Shown here: positions 15,159-25,239 of the stretch, piece after piece | Layout of the letters: every line of letters begins with the position of its first letter | How positions within the stretch are numbered: position 1 is the first letter of the stretch | From: Sphagnum magellanicum | Lineage: Eukaryota; Streptophyta; Sphagnopsida; Sphagnales; Sphagnaceae | Assembly: GCA_021904315.1 (NCBI GenBank) | Contig: CM038925.1 | Span: forward strand, 4,962,501 to 5,026,500 | DNA length: 64,000 bases | Reading direction: 5' to 3' | Notes under the pieces: model-generated | Databases searched by the model: none | The model's input: the letters and a program-made list of their open reading frames with translations, nothing else | Told to the model about the DNA's origin: nothing | Program-made: the position numbers and the translations under genes

Positions 15159-15208
15159 GCTGGAGATGCTCTAAATACTGTAAGCTGGAGATGCTCTAAA
15201 TACTGTAA
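15159..15208. repeat. 25-bp tandem duplication carrying a MITE terminus
   Basis: GCTGGAGATGCTCTAAATAC occurs twice, 25 bases apart. Each copy contains GGAGATGCTCTAA, identical to the right end plus TAA flank of the PIF/Harbinger MITE at 10745-11083. No matching left end was found nearby, so these are probably terminal relics. Confidence 0.6.
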
Positions 15209-18200
15209 ATTGAAGGATCATTATAGCTAGAAACTAAATAAAAAAGAAATGCAAATATCATGGCATAGCCCTTGTGTATTTTACACGTTTATTGTGTGGG
15301 TCATAGGTTAAATACCTTTATTGTGTAGGTTATAGGTTAAAAGCCCACGATGCAGTTTTCACATTTTTAATTCTCTAAGGAAGGTGAGCATTGGGCACAT
15401 GCCCTCTTCCATGAAGAATAGGGAGAAAATGGTGAAGATTTTATTCGTGTCTAGCATGCTATGGGAACCCTATTTTTTATACAGTGTACTTGGTTACAAA
15501 AGGAAAATTTCTCTTCACGTTTTGTGTTGCGGGTTTCAAGCATTCAAATTTTCAAGCTCTTGTTGTAGTGAGACGATGATTTCATAAACACAGCTAGCTA
15601 GATAATGGAGTATTGAGTGAAGGATTTTTTTTATTGATTAGGTCATCTTTGCGTATCCTGAAGAACAACAACCTGAAGCCAACTTCCAACTAAACACTAT
15701 TACCATGATTTTCACCCACATGGCTATAATTCCTCCTTTCATGTTGTTTTTCTTATATGCAATGAGGATTTCCTTGTTTTTTTTTTCAAAAAAAAAATGT
15801 AAAAAATGTCATGTTGGATGGTTGTAATCTATGTTATGTTCCATTCATCTTTTAGCTAGTTCACCATTGCCTATTAAATAACAACTTGTTGACACATGTC
15901 AAAATTTAACATTTATTTTGTTATGAAGTTGAAACATAGATAGTTGTTAATACTTATAACCTTATGTGCTTCCAAAGATATTAATGCTACTTATTTTAAT
16001 TAAATTCTGATTTGCCAATCATAATCCATCATAATTGCAAGAATAAAATGCAAAAACATTTAACTAAAATTTTGTACAAACACACAAACATTAAATTGAT
16101 TTTTCTTGTATTCTAAATTCTTTAACATTTAATGAACCTTTGGGTTAAAATCTATCCATGGTGAACCCATATCATACAGATGGTTGATTAGGGAGATATA
16201 AATGTTTAGGTAAGCAAAAAAAAGAATATTTCATAATTTCAAGGACTATTATCAGTATTAGTTGGTGTAGCAAATTGATTTTTAAATAAAGAAATTTCAG
16301 TGAAGAGACAATTGGAATTTTCAAATTAGCCAATGAGAATGAATCATTGAAAAGTGAGTTGTGGCATCTCTTGTTAAGAATATTAACTAAGTTTTCATAA
16401 AACTTTTGGTACCTAGTTTAAGGTAACTTCACCCCTAGTTGATCAATTTGTGTCCTTTAGGGTCTTGTTGCTATCTAGAAAACATATGTAAAAATCCTAA
16501 AATGTCCCACAATAGATATCCGATAAGTAAAAAGGTGACGCAATAGAGGGCAATAAAAAAAATCAACACTCTAACATTAAAAAAAACTTGCTTGCTTGTA
16601 GAAGATTGGAATCACTAGGGATTGGAAAATGATTTAAAAAATCCATAAAACTTTTAATTTTGGATATTTTTCAAAAATGTTAGAGCATGTTTTGGTCTAA
16701 GACTTGGTTTGGTTCCATTTTCATTAAATCCAACTAAACCCTAAATCTAGATACTAACATGGTTAGGTGAGTAAAAAATGGCACATATGAAAATTCACAT
16801 TTTACACTTGTTGAAAATTCTTGCAATATGATAATTTGTAAAGCATACAGCCAATGTGAAATGGACTTTCAATGATTAAAATGGAGCAAATTTATTTTTG
16901 AGAAAATCAAAATTTTTTGTATTAAGAAAATTCAAATGCATTTCTTTTCAACACTTGATTTGATGTGGGCTTATGTTTTTATTTCAATAGTCCACTATCA
17001 TTAATTTTTTTTTTTTCAAAGAATTCATTTATATTCTCAATACAATTAAAGTCTATTGTAACATGCATAATTTTTAAAATGGCTTTGTTAATGTTGAATA
17101 TGAAATTCATCTATAGTTCATAAAAATAAGGATTATGAAAGTCCAAACATTGCACCTAACTATGTTTTCACCTAAATTTTAATACTCTAAAAATAAATTC
17201 TTATGTAAATTAAACTAAAATTAATAACTTGCTAAAAAAACAAGGCTTGATTGTTGCCTTTTTATTTATATTGTTAAATAACTTGGACTTGCTAATCTGA
17301 AGGGACATCAACCCAATCAAGGCCTAGGTTTCAGTTTTAGCAAGAAGGTGCAAGCATGATAACAAGAAACAATGTTACTTGCTTGGGTGATTGCTTACAA
17401 AATAATGGGTTGTTTTGTAAAATGATATGGTACACTATGACTCATTATGTACATAAGATGATGGATTAAAAATCCATGATTTTTGCAACATCAAAAAGTC
17501 TCACATGATAAAAAGAATTTGAACTATAATTATGTAAAAGTGTGGATTGTATTTAATTATGTCATTTTGAAAGCATTTCATGTCTTTTAAAACATAAAAA
17601 AAAACAATATGATAAAGTGTGTTTGTGTATTCTATATTCATTAGATTCAATTCCATATTATTTCACATATAATTTTTATAATATATTTAAAACACTGTCA
17701 TATAAAAACATTAAAATGGATCTATGGTCCCTTGCATTATAAACAAAGCCAACAAGAGGCTTGTCACATAATATGGCTCTGCCCTTGAAATTAGGTCCAG
17801 AAGGATGATAAATATTCAACAAACTAATAATATTCAATATTTCTTGTGAATTTGGAGGGGAGGTGGGATCACACAGGTTATCAATATCAATAACAAAAAA
17901 ATTGGGTGCCAACTAAATTATATAAAAAAACTTAGGTAAATAACTGTTGATTATACATAGAGGTCGGCTTTCAAATAACCAGTTGAGAACCTGCTGTTAA
18001 CCTGTCAGTTATACACCGGTTATATGGTTATATATATTATATAATTATTTTCTGTTTGAAGATTGATAACTTATCTGGATGATAATTGGGTCATCCGCGT
18101 CTTCGGTTATTAGATTTTGAAAATTCGATACCATGTGGTTATCAAACAAATCAATAAATGATTACCAGCTTGATAAGTGAGTCTAAACTCATTGATTGGC

Positions 18201-18319
18201 CAATGTTACTGGTCACTACCCTGATCAACAAAAGAAATGATGAAATTTTTATTAAAAAAAAAAGAAAAAAAAAAAGGCAGAATTTGATCAAATTTTTTAC
18301 AAAAAAATTGACAGATTTC

Positions 18320-18440
18320 TATAGATGGTTCAAGTAAGTAGCCAAAAATATAGAAAAATATTCTTTTTAAAAATATTTCTTATTTAGCTTGTAACCAAAT
18401 TTGGCTAAATCATCTTACTGATCATTACCACTCTGGCTAT
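18320..18440 (+). repeat. Dispersed repeat, copy 5
   Basis: AGTAGCCAAAAATATAGAAA, a spacer, then TTGTAACCAAATTTGGCTAA and ATCATCTTACTGATCATTACC. Same block order as the copies at 3300 and 3655. Confidence 0.55.
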
Positions 18441-18744
18441 AACACAAAAAAATTGCCAAAAAAAAAACACTGATCATCATTGTTGAGGTCATAACCAGTT
18501 TCTTCTAGCTTCTCATCAATCTCCAGCAGCATCTGCACTACTGTTTGTTGTGTGGTCCCTTGCAGCTTCTCTTAGCTGCCTAGCACACATGCACATCTGG
18601 GCTCTGCACTGATGCACTGATCCTAGAGGAGGTAGTCGTCTCCAATACGGCAGCTAGTTGAAGAAGATAACTAAGTGGGTGTCAAAACTGTGCTTATCTT
18701 TAGTGCTAATGGCCAGGGTTTCTTCTGAAGATTTTTTTGATGTT

Positions 18745-18880
18745 AGGCCAAAGTGGTGTTCATCCAGGAAATAATTTAGTCAAATTTGGTTACATAAATA
18801 GGTATGAAGAAAACTAGGAAAGAAGAAAATAAAACAGAATCCTTCTTATATTCTTGGCTACCTTCTGGAAGTTATCACAA
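18745..18880 (-). repeat. Dispersed repeat, copy 6 (inverted)
   Basis: On the minus strand: AAGGTAGCCAAGAATATAAG, GAAGGATTCTGTTTT, a spacer, then GTAACCAAATTTGACTAAAT. It faces the copy at 18320, making an inverted pair about 300 bases apart. Confidence 0.55.
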
Positions 18881-19227
18881 GACTCTGAAAAATTGAAATC
18901 TTTTAAATTCAAAATTTGATGAATTTGGGTCATTTTGTTTTTCAGGAAAAATCCTTTGTTTAGGTAAAAATCATAGTTTTCACATTACAATAAAATGAGT
19001 TCTTATTCGTCAAGTGCCTGGATTTTAAGTGATCTCATTGATCTCACTGAAAGAGATCTAATGGAAATTCACTGAACGAGATCTAATGGAATTCCAGTGT
19101 ATTCAGTGATGCTTTACACGGACTAATGAATTGCACCCACATTTTGTAATAGTCGTCAAAATTTGACAAAAAATAATTTGATCAATAAATTTTTTTATAC
19201 TAATGATATAAGTGTAATAATTGCATA

Positions 19228-19592
19228 AGTAATCAGCATTGGTTGTTAGGTGTACATGTGATTGACTTAAAAACATTTGCTGATGAGATTAGTGTTGATT
19301 CCAAAAATAAAATAAGACAACCTTAAGAAAGTCTGTCACACTAATTGCTAGGTATACATGGATTCACCTAAAACATAACATTTGCCGATGAAATTAGTGC
19401 TGATAAAATAAATAAATGGAAAAAACCCTTGTAAACCTTGTTTTTAAAATTAATTAGCACTGTTTTCATGCACCCTCTCTTAACACTTAAAATGGATGAT
19501 GATCTCCTCTCATTGGTTCCTTTCAAATTAGGGTTGATCACAATAATAAGGAAGGATTTCAAAGACATAAGAACAAAGGTTTAACACCCACT
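19228..19592. repeat. Direct repeat flanking the HLH gene, left copy
   Basis: Shares with 23703-24024, in the same order and orientation: TTTGCTGATGAGATTAGTG, a GATGATYTCCTYTCATT block, CCTTTCAAATTARKGTTGAT, GATTTCAAAGA and AAAGGTTTAACACCCAC. The left copy also contains a short internal duplication (near 19240-19290 and 19345-19400). Function unknown; probably a dispersed element. Confidence 0.65.
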
Positions 19593-20202
19593 GTTGCAAA
19601 TCACTTGGAGCTTAATATTCTCTTCAGATTTATTCTTCTTAACATCTCCTCGGCTGAGTCTTAATTGGTCCCACCAGGCCTGGCCTCTTCCTCCTCCTCC
19701 TCCTGCTGCTGCTGCTGCTGCTCCTCCTCATCCTCTTGCTGCTGCTGCTCCACACACCACAACAAAATATGCAAGAATATGGCTATTTAGTGTGCAAACC
19801 TCCCAGCTTGCTGATGGTGGTGGATAGTACAACTGAACTAGCTTACAGCTCTGCTGGATCAATTCTAAGAACTTTTGGTGTAGATCTAGATGTACAGATA
19901 TCATAAGAGTTCAACAACTATGATCAGCTTGTTGACTTGTTGATACTTTCCAGCTTAGCTCTACTCTCTGGATCTCCGCTAGATTGTTGATCTCCATTTC
20001 TTGTCTTCACAAATTAAAGAATCTTGACACCAGCTTCTGAACTCACCCCTAGTAGCTGGCCTTCTGAAAACTCTTGCTCCTCCTCCTCCTCGTCTACAAC
20101 AAATTTGGTGGGTAAATTTATATTAGTTACAGATCATATATAGAGTCCAAAACCATTTTGTTCATTGTTGATACAGCCGCAACTTCCTTATAATACTCTG
20201 TC

Positions 20203-20242
<40 letters not shown>

Positions 20243-20500
20243 GAATTAGTTACATCAGATGGTTTTGGCCATGATAGTGCAACAGCTTATGAATCTCTCC
20301 TCTGATGTAACAAAATGATGCATGGGTGTAGTAATATAGTGTGCAAAACTATCAGTTTCTTGTTGATCTTTTAAAGTAGTAGTTACTAGCTAGTCTTGAT
20401 GACCCATGATCGATGTCTAGATCTTTTGTGCTTTGTAGTACTCTCATTAGGAGGCTGCGGCTGCACTTGAGCTTTGTCTTGTAAATTCAGTAGCCGGAGC
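19593..20500 (+). promoter_or_regulatory. Upstream region of the HLH gene
   Basis: Contains CTC/CTG triplet runs near 19690-19750, a GA tract and several short ATG-initiated frames (for example 20271-20318, 15 codons). There is no convincing upstream exon. The proline/alanine-rich frame at 19594-19827 is a product of the triplet repeats. Confidence 0.4.
20209..20238. repeat. (GA)n microsatellite
   Basis: About fifteen GA dinucleotides, about 500 bases upstream of the HLH start codon. Confidence 0.9.
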
Positions 20501-20507
20501 TGGTATC

Positions 20508-20514
20508 TATATAA
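20508..20514 (+). promoter_or_regulatory. Probable TATA box of the HLH gene
   Basis: TATATAA, about 215 bases before the start codon and directly upstream of a long GA tract. This spacing would put transcription initiation inside or at the edge of the tract. Position-based prediction only; another ATATATAG lies near 20137. Confidence 0.45.
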
Positions 20515-20527
20515 TTTGAAGATCAAA

Positions 20528-20529
<2 letters not shown>

Positions 20530-20586
<57 letters not shown>
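20530..20586. repeat. (GA)n microsatellite in the HLH gene leader
   Basis: About 28 uninterrupted GA units. It lies where the transcription start would be expected from the TATA box and may be transcribed. Such tracts are common in plant core promoters and vary in length. Confidence 0.9.
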
Positions 20587-20589
<3 letters not shown>

Positions 20590-20605
20590 ATAAGGTTCCA
20601 CACTG

Positions 20606-20614
20606 ATGAGCTAG
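20606..20614 (+). promoter_or_regulatory. Minimal uORF (ATG-AGC-TAG)
   Basis: A two-codon upstream reading frame (Met-Ser-stop) in the presumed leader, about 110 bases before the main start. It could slow or terminate scanning ribosomes. Its relevance depends on the true transcription start. Confidence 0.4.
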
Positions 20615-20666
20615 TGCAAGAGATTTAGTCTTGATCCCGCCGGCTTGACTGATCGGGGGGATATTC

Positions 20667-20693
20667 ATGCAGCAGCTGTCTTGTTACAGCTAG
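20667..20693 (+). promoter_or_regulatory. Eight-codon uORF
   Basis: ATG followed by codons giving MQQLSCYS and a TAG stop, ending 30 bases before the main start. SAC51-type genes are known for translational control through leader uORFs. The long conserved SAC51 uORF peptide is not visible here, so this is only an analogy. Confidence 0.4.
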
Positions 20694-20723
20694 CGAGTTG
20701 ATCTTTGGTGCAAAGCTTTAGCT

Positions 20724-22418
20724 ATGGAGCTGCTATGGCTCCCAGCTCCGGCTCCTACTAGTGCTGATTCTGGATCATGCGGTCGGAGAGACATTAACAC
20801 ACAAGTGGATGCAGTTGCAGCCGTTGAAGGTTTTGACGTGCAGCTGCAGCCACATGCAGAGGAGCTGCTGGTGCTGCAATTACAACCTTGCTGCAGTACC
20901 TGCAGCAAAAAGGTGGACTTGAGCTTCCCAAGTTTAGCTGCCAGAGCTTCAGTTTACCCTAGTCTCGAAGACTGTCCTGTTCTAGTCTCCTTCAATATTC
21001 CTCGATGGCCATCCATGAAGCTTGCAGCTCAGCACGAAACAATATGCGAGCTGCTTCCAGTCTGTGCTTCCAATTCTTCTAGTTCAGGATTTAATTCTGC
21101 CATAGCAGCTGCTGGCTCAATTTCGCGATCCGCTCCAATTGAGTCTAGTCCTGATATTCTTCTTCCACATCATGTAGAGCAACATAGCGACGACTTTCAA
21201 AAGCATAATTGTCTGCAGCGTCCATGCCGAAAACGATCTAACATCCTAGTGTCCGACCTGCAAAAGAGCACTAGGCGCACAGCAGCAGCTGGAACTAGTT
21301 TAGTTTCTCTTCTTTCCCCTAGTGCACAGAGCACGACGTCTTTGGGCGCCGGATACAGCGATGGACAGAAGAAGAAGAAGAAGAACAAGGCTGCCGGAAC
21401 GTCAACAAGCGTTGCCATGGTGTGTAATAATGCAGTGATTCAGGAGACGAGAAGCTGCTGGGGCGAGCTGGTCCGGCGAGGAGAATACGAGCCTGCATTT
21501 GTTGGAAACCAATTAGGAGCAGCAGCTACTCATGATCACACCGCGACTAATGCAGATCCTCCTTTGCAGGAAGCTGCATGTGTACGAGGTTGCAATTGCT
21601 CGAATGGGTTTCTTCACCAGCAGCAAGACTTGGTTGTGCACTCTGCAGACTCTGAAAATTACTCAAGCAGCTGCGCCGTGAAGATCTCAACGGATTATAA
21701 TACATTGCGACATGATCTGAAATCTGAACAGGAGCAGGAATTTTATTGCGATTGCAGCATCGACATCAAGCGCTGCAGGAGCAGCACCAGCAAGAGGCAA
21801 AAACGTCGATTCAGATACACACATAAGGTTGAAGAAGCTGTAGACGATGCAGAACATGATGATGCATATGAAGAAGACAACATGATCCAAGTAATGAGCT
21901 CAACGTTTCCTCGACCTGAGAATCCGCAGGACAGGAGCAGCAGCAGCAGCATGCCCTTGCAACTAGAAGAAGGACCTCATCAACGAAGCTGCAGAAACAA
22001 CAGCAGCCTGCCATTGCAAGAAGAAACTCAGCAACCAACTTGCAGAAACTTCTTGAGCAGCAAGAAAAGATCAGTCAGATCAGGGAGCAGCAGCAGCAGC
22101 AGCACCAGCTTGGAATCAACAGCTTTTAGTAACAGATATTCTGCTGCATCTGGGGAAGAAGAGTACTACTCCTGCAGTGCCACAAAGCTGAAATTGAGGA
22201 AGAAAGTGAAGATGTTGAGGGGGATGATACCAGCAGCAGCTGCTGCTGCTAGGGGATCATCAAAAGACATGAACATGTCCAGTACTACTACAGACACGAG
22301 CTTGGTACTGGATGAGGCAATTCACTATGTCAAGCTGCTGCAGCTCCATGTACAAATGCTCAGTACTGGAGGATCAAAACCAAAAGAAGAGTCTGTCCAC
22401 ACTAGAATTCATACATGA
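20724..22418 (+). CDS. Atypical helix-loop-helix protein, SAC51/SACL-like
   Basis: An intronless 564-aa frame that is long and open while its neighbours are full of stops. The first ~480 residues are low-complexity (Ser, Cys, Gln, Ala and basic runs such as KKKKKNK) with no recognised domain. The C-terminal part holds an HLH-like module: helix 1 KLKLRKKVKMLRGMIP (488-503), an Ala/Ser-rich loop, helix 2 from TDTSLVLDEAIHYVKLLQ (523-540) to about 550. The 'DT..VLDEA..Y.K.L' pattern matches the SAC51/SACL atypical bHLH group, which acts downstream of thermospermine in vascular development. The His-Glu-Arg residues of a DNA-binding basic region are absent, so it may act through dimerisation. The loop is longer than usual. 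The leader carries tiny uORFs. Family assignment is tentative; a real coding gene is likely. Confidence 0.65.
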   Translation: MELLWLPAPAPTSADSGSCGRRDINTQVDAVAAVEGFDVQLQPHAEELLVLQLQPCCSTCSKKVDLSFPSLAARASVYPSLEDCPVLVSFNIPRWPSMKLAAQHETICELLPVCASNSSSSGFNSAIAAAGSISRSAPIESSPDILLPHHVEQHSDDFQKHNCLQRPCRKRSNILVSDLQKSTRRTAAAGTSLVSLLSPSAQSTTSLGAGYSDGQKKKKKNKAAGTSTSVAMVCNNAVIQETRSCWGELVRRGEYEPAFVGNQLGAAATHDHTATNADPPLQEAACVRGCNCSNGFLHQQQDLVVHSADSENYSSSCAVKISTDYNTLRHDLKSEQEQEFYCDCSIDIKRCRSSTSKRQKRRFRYTHKVEEAVDDAEHDDAYEEDNMIQVMSSTFPRPENPQDRSSSSSMPLQLEEGPHQRSCRNNSSLPLQEETQQPTCRNFLSSKKRSVRSGSSSSSSTSLESTAFSNRYSAASGEEEYYSCSATKLKLRKKVKMLRGMIPAAAAAARGSSKDMNMSSTTTDTSLVLDEAIHYVKLLQLHVQMLSTGGSKPKEESVHTRIHT

Positions 22419-22420
22419 CC

Positions 22421-22447
22421 TAAACCCTCAAACCCTAAACCCTAAAC
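22421..22447. repeat. Telomere-type CCCTAAA repeats
   Basis: Four units of (T/C)AAACCC(T), two of them perfect CCCTAAA, start three bases after the HLH stop codon. Short interstitial telomere motifs (telo boxes) usually lie upstream of plant genes; here they are in the 3' UTR position. Confidence 0.7.
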
Positions 22448-23702
22448 AGCTCCAGCTTTCTTTGGCAGTATAAAATGAGATCTAAGTCTCTTGAACTGAT
22501 CAATCTTCCTGACATTTGCGGCTCCTTTACCTTGGTCCAAATATCTGTCAACTTCCTCCTCATGGGCAGTCTAAATGATCTGCACATATATGTGCATGAG
22601 ATCCTTCAAGCTGGAATTGTTCCTGAGAGTGGCTGAATTGCCAGAACTAGGAAAGATAGCACAGTTCCATGTAGGTATATATATAGTGTAGAACAGACAT
22701 AATTGATCCTAGTAGCGATCATGGTTGAACTTACACAGATTAGCTGCCTATGAAGATCCAGCTGCCCAAGTTTTGGAATCCTCCAATTCTATGCTTTGAA
22801 TGCAAAACTTTTCATAGACTCATGACAGAAATTTGCTGGAGTTTGATCAAATCTTGTAAACTAGAGATTTATAACTTCATGTCAAATATTTTGATCTGGG
22901 TGCAAGCTGTTAATCTAAATTTTGCAACTCATTCCTCTGATGGCTGAATGAAGTACTTTGTTTGCATGTTGACGAATGTGTGCTGTAAAGATTGTCATGT
23001 TTTTAGAACAGTTTTATCAGTCAATCTTGTGAAATGGTTTTGGGTTTCTGTTGGTGATGTTCAAAAACTGAAGGATGTTAACAAATGTCATGAGCATCAT
23101 ATGTGTAAGCATGATCATATGCATCAAAGTCAGGACAATTTCTGCAGAGAGTGAAAATCTGCAATTATGGCAACAAAAGCCTCTTTTCTCATTCATCACA
23201 CCTGGGGTCCCTCTGCCCGGATCTCCTTGGGTGGTGGGTGATCTATGCTGGAAGGAAATGTGGTCTATTGCACATAATTGGTACATTGAATGTTTAATGG
23301 AATTGGGTGTTGGGAAGGTACTGGTGTTTTGAAGTTTTCCAAGTTTTTTGTTCTCCACCTCATTTTCATGTACAAAATTGGAATAAGTCAGCTGACTAAA
23401 GTTGGCCAGAATCTTTGATCGATGTTCTAGGCTTAACAGGCTGCTGTCAAACTTGAAGCTTCATGTTTTAGGCATTGCAATATTGGTTCACTCATTCATG
23501 CATTCACCACTGACAGCCTTTAATTTGAGCACCAATATATGCAAACCTTCAAGTTGCCCTAGTCCCAAATTGTCTGTTCTTGCCAGTGAGATGGAAGATG
23601 CCATGATGCATCATCTGTGACCTTGATCTAATATGATCACTAAACAAGAATCGGTGTCAAGCCTGTGTTTCTCTTAACAAAGATTAGCACTAATGAAATA
23701 AG
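22448..23702. other. Intergenic, probable HLH 3' region
   Basis: Probably contains the 3' UTR of the HLH gene, but no obvious polyadenylation signal was seen. Short frames at 22750-23620 lack recognisable domains. Confidence 0.4.
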
Positions 23703-24024
23703 TGGAAATCAACACTGAGCGCTAGGTGTACACACGATTTGGCCTGCGACGTTTGCTGATGAGATTAGTGGTGATCCCAAAAATGAGCTTGGAGAAGTCA
23801 GTTTTGTTTTGAATTCTTAGCAATAATCTCTTGGAACAATCTCCTTACCGTTTATCTCTCATTACGCCTTTTTGGCATAAGCAATAAGATAAGTGATTGA
23901 TGTGTACAAAAGGCATCAAACTTAAATGGAGGATGATTTCCTTTCATTCATCGATTCCTTTCAAATTAATGTTGATCATAATAAGCAATGATTTCAAAGA
24001 TATAAGCAAAGGTTTAACACCCAC
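23703..24024. repeat. Direct repeat flanking the HLH gene, right copy
   Basis: Diverged counterpart of 19228-19592, same orientation, ending at the same AAAGGTTTAACACCCAC. The pair brackets about 4.1 kb that contains only the HLH gene. Confidence 0.65.
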
Positions 24025-25239
24025 GAATGTAAGGGTTTTGCAGCGGTGCAGTAGATTACTTCTCTACTGGTCATGGACATAAATTTCCAGATGTTAACAC
24101 CCCTTGATTTTGAACAATTTGAGTTACTATGACATTATCATGGCAACTACTTCAACCTCAAGTTGAATTTTGGGGCATAGTATGCTTCCAACTCAAAGCT
24201 TCAAGGAATTTTGTTATGTTCAATGCACAAATGATCAGGAGGAGAATTTGAACATTTGAGGGTTGAACACCTAAACGTATTCCAAACTTCATTTGTTCCT
24301 TTCCTGTCATAACTTACATTGGGGAGCTGCACAGTTAAATCCCACCATATCCTTTTGAGCTTTTAAAGTGAAGAACATACCAAGCACCATTTTTTTTTCG
24401 CCTAATTGTCACCACTTTGCAACAAAAACAAATCCAGTGCAACTCATACAAAGGATTTTTGTGAAAGAAATGTTCCAAGTTGCCAGATTTGCATTGTTTT
24501 GGAAGGAAGGCCTCTGCATTTTGTGGTGTTTCTTCTGTTGTTTTCAGAACACAATTATTTTGTATCAAAATCGCCTCACCAAAATGTTTGGTTAAAATTT
24601 AAATGCATCACTTTTATTGGGGGAAGAGGACACCTTAATTCATAAAATTGGTTGAATATGAAACCGTTCAGAAATACACTAAATAAAGGTCTCCCCAAAG
24701 AAAAACCCATGAGCAAAAACCTTAGGTTTCATTGAAAATGAAGATGACTGTCAAAATGCAGGATGCCACTAGGTCAAAGGGAAATAACAAAGTACGAAAC
24801 TCAAAATTTCTCCTCAAACTAGGATGATTTGAGTTTTCTCATGTCTTTAAAACAAATTTCCCCTTGTGTCTACCTAGGTTATGGGATACCTAAGGACTAC
24901 ATAGAACTTAACTATGGGACTAGCTACGAATCTTTAAGGTTTGAGAATATTTATGGATAATTTAGGGACTACCTAGGGTTACTTAAGGCTGACCTATAGT
25001 GCAAGAGGGGGTTATATAAGATTTACATAAACAATTACCTAGGGACTATCTAACTTGGGGGATTACCTAGGAATTATCTTATGGGTCTACCTAAAGGATT
25101 GTTTAGAGCTAAAATTTAGAGATGGGCTTTGCTCATGTGAGAATAATAATATGAAGAGGGTTGTATGTGAGAGAAGTGGGTTTTAGTGTAATAGTGGTCT
25201 TTTGGAGGCCTTGTTGAAATTTCTTTCGTTGCATGCCCA
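24025..25239. other. Intergenic DNA
   Basis: No gene seen. Sequence grades from ordinary AT-rich DNA into CTAGGTA-rich degenerate repeats after about 24870. Confidence 0.5.

Larger units (their letters stand above)
11087..19227. other. Intergenic repeat-rich DNA
   Basis: No supportable gene. It includes a 34-base tandem duplication at about 11247-11310, (AAAC)n near 13388, a GA run near 14605, and the dispersed repeat copies listed separately. A short minus-strand open frame at 17676-17912 has balanced amino-acid content but no recognisable domain. Confidence 0.5.

Noticed and set aside
17676-17912. 78-aa minus-strand frame with protein-like composition
   Set aside because: Too short, no recognisable motif and no supporting neighbours; at most a coding relic.
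19594-19827. 77-aa Pro/Ala-rich frame upstream of the HLH gene
   Set aside because: Its composition comes from CTC/CTG triplet repeats; it does not match the conserved SAC51 uORF peptide.
21687-22038. Minus-strand Leu/Ser/Cys-rich frames
   Set aside because: They are antisense shadows of CAG/GCA-rich coding sequence in the HLH gene.
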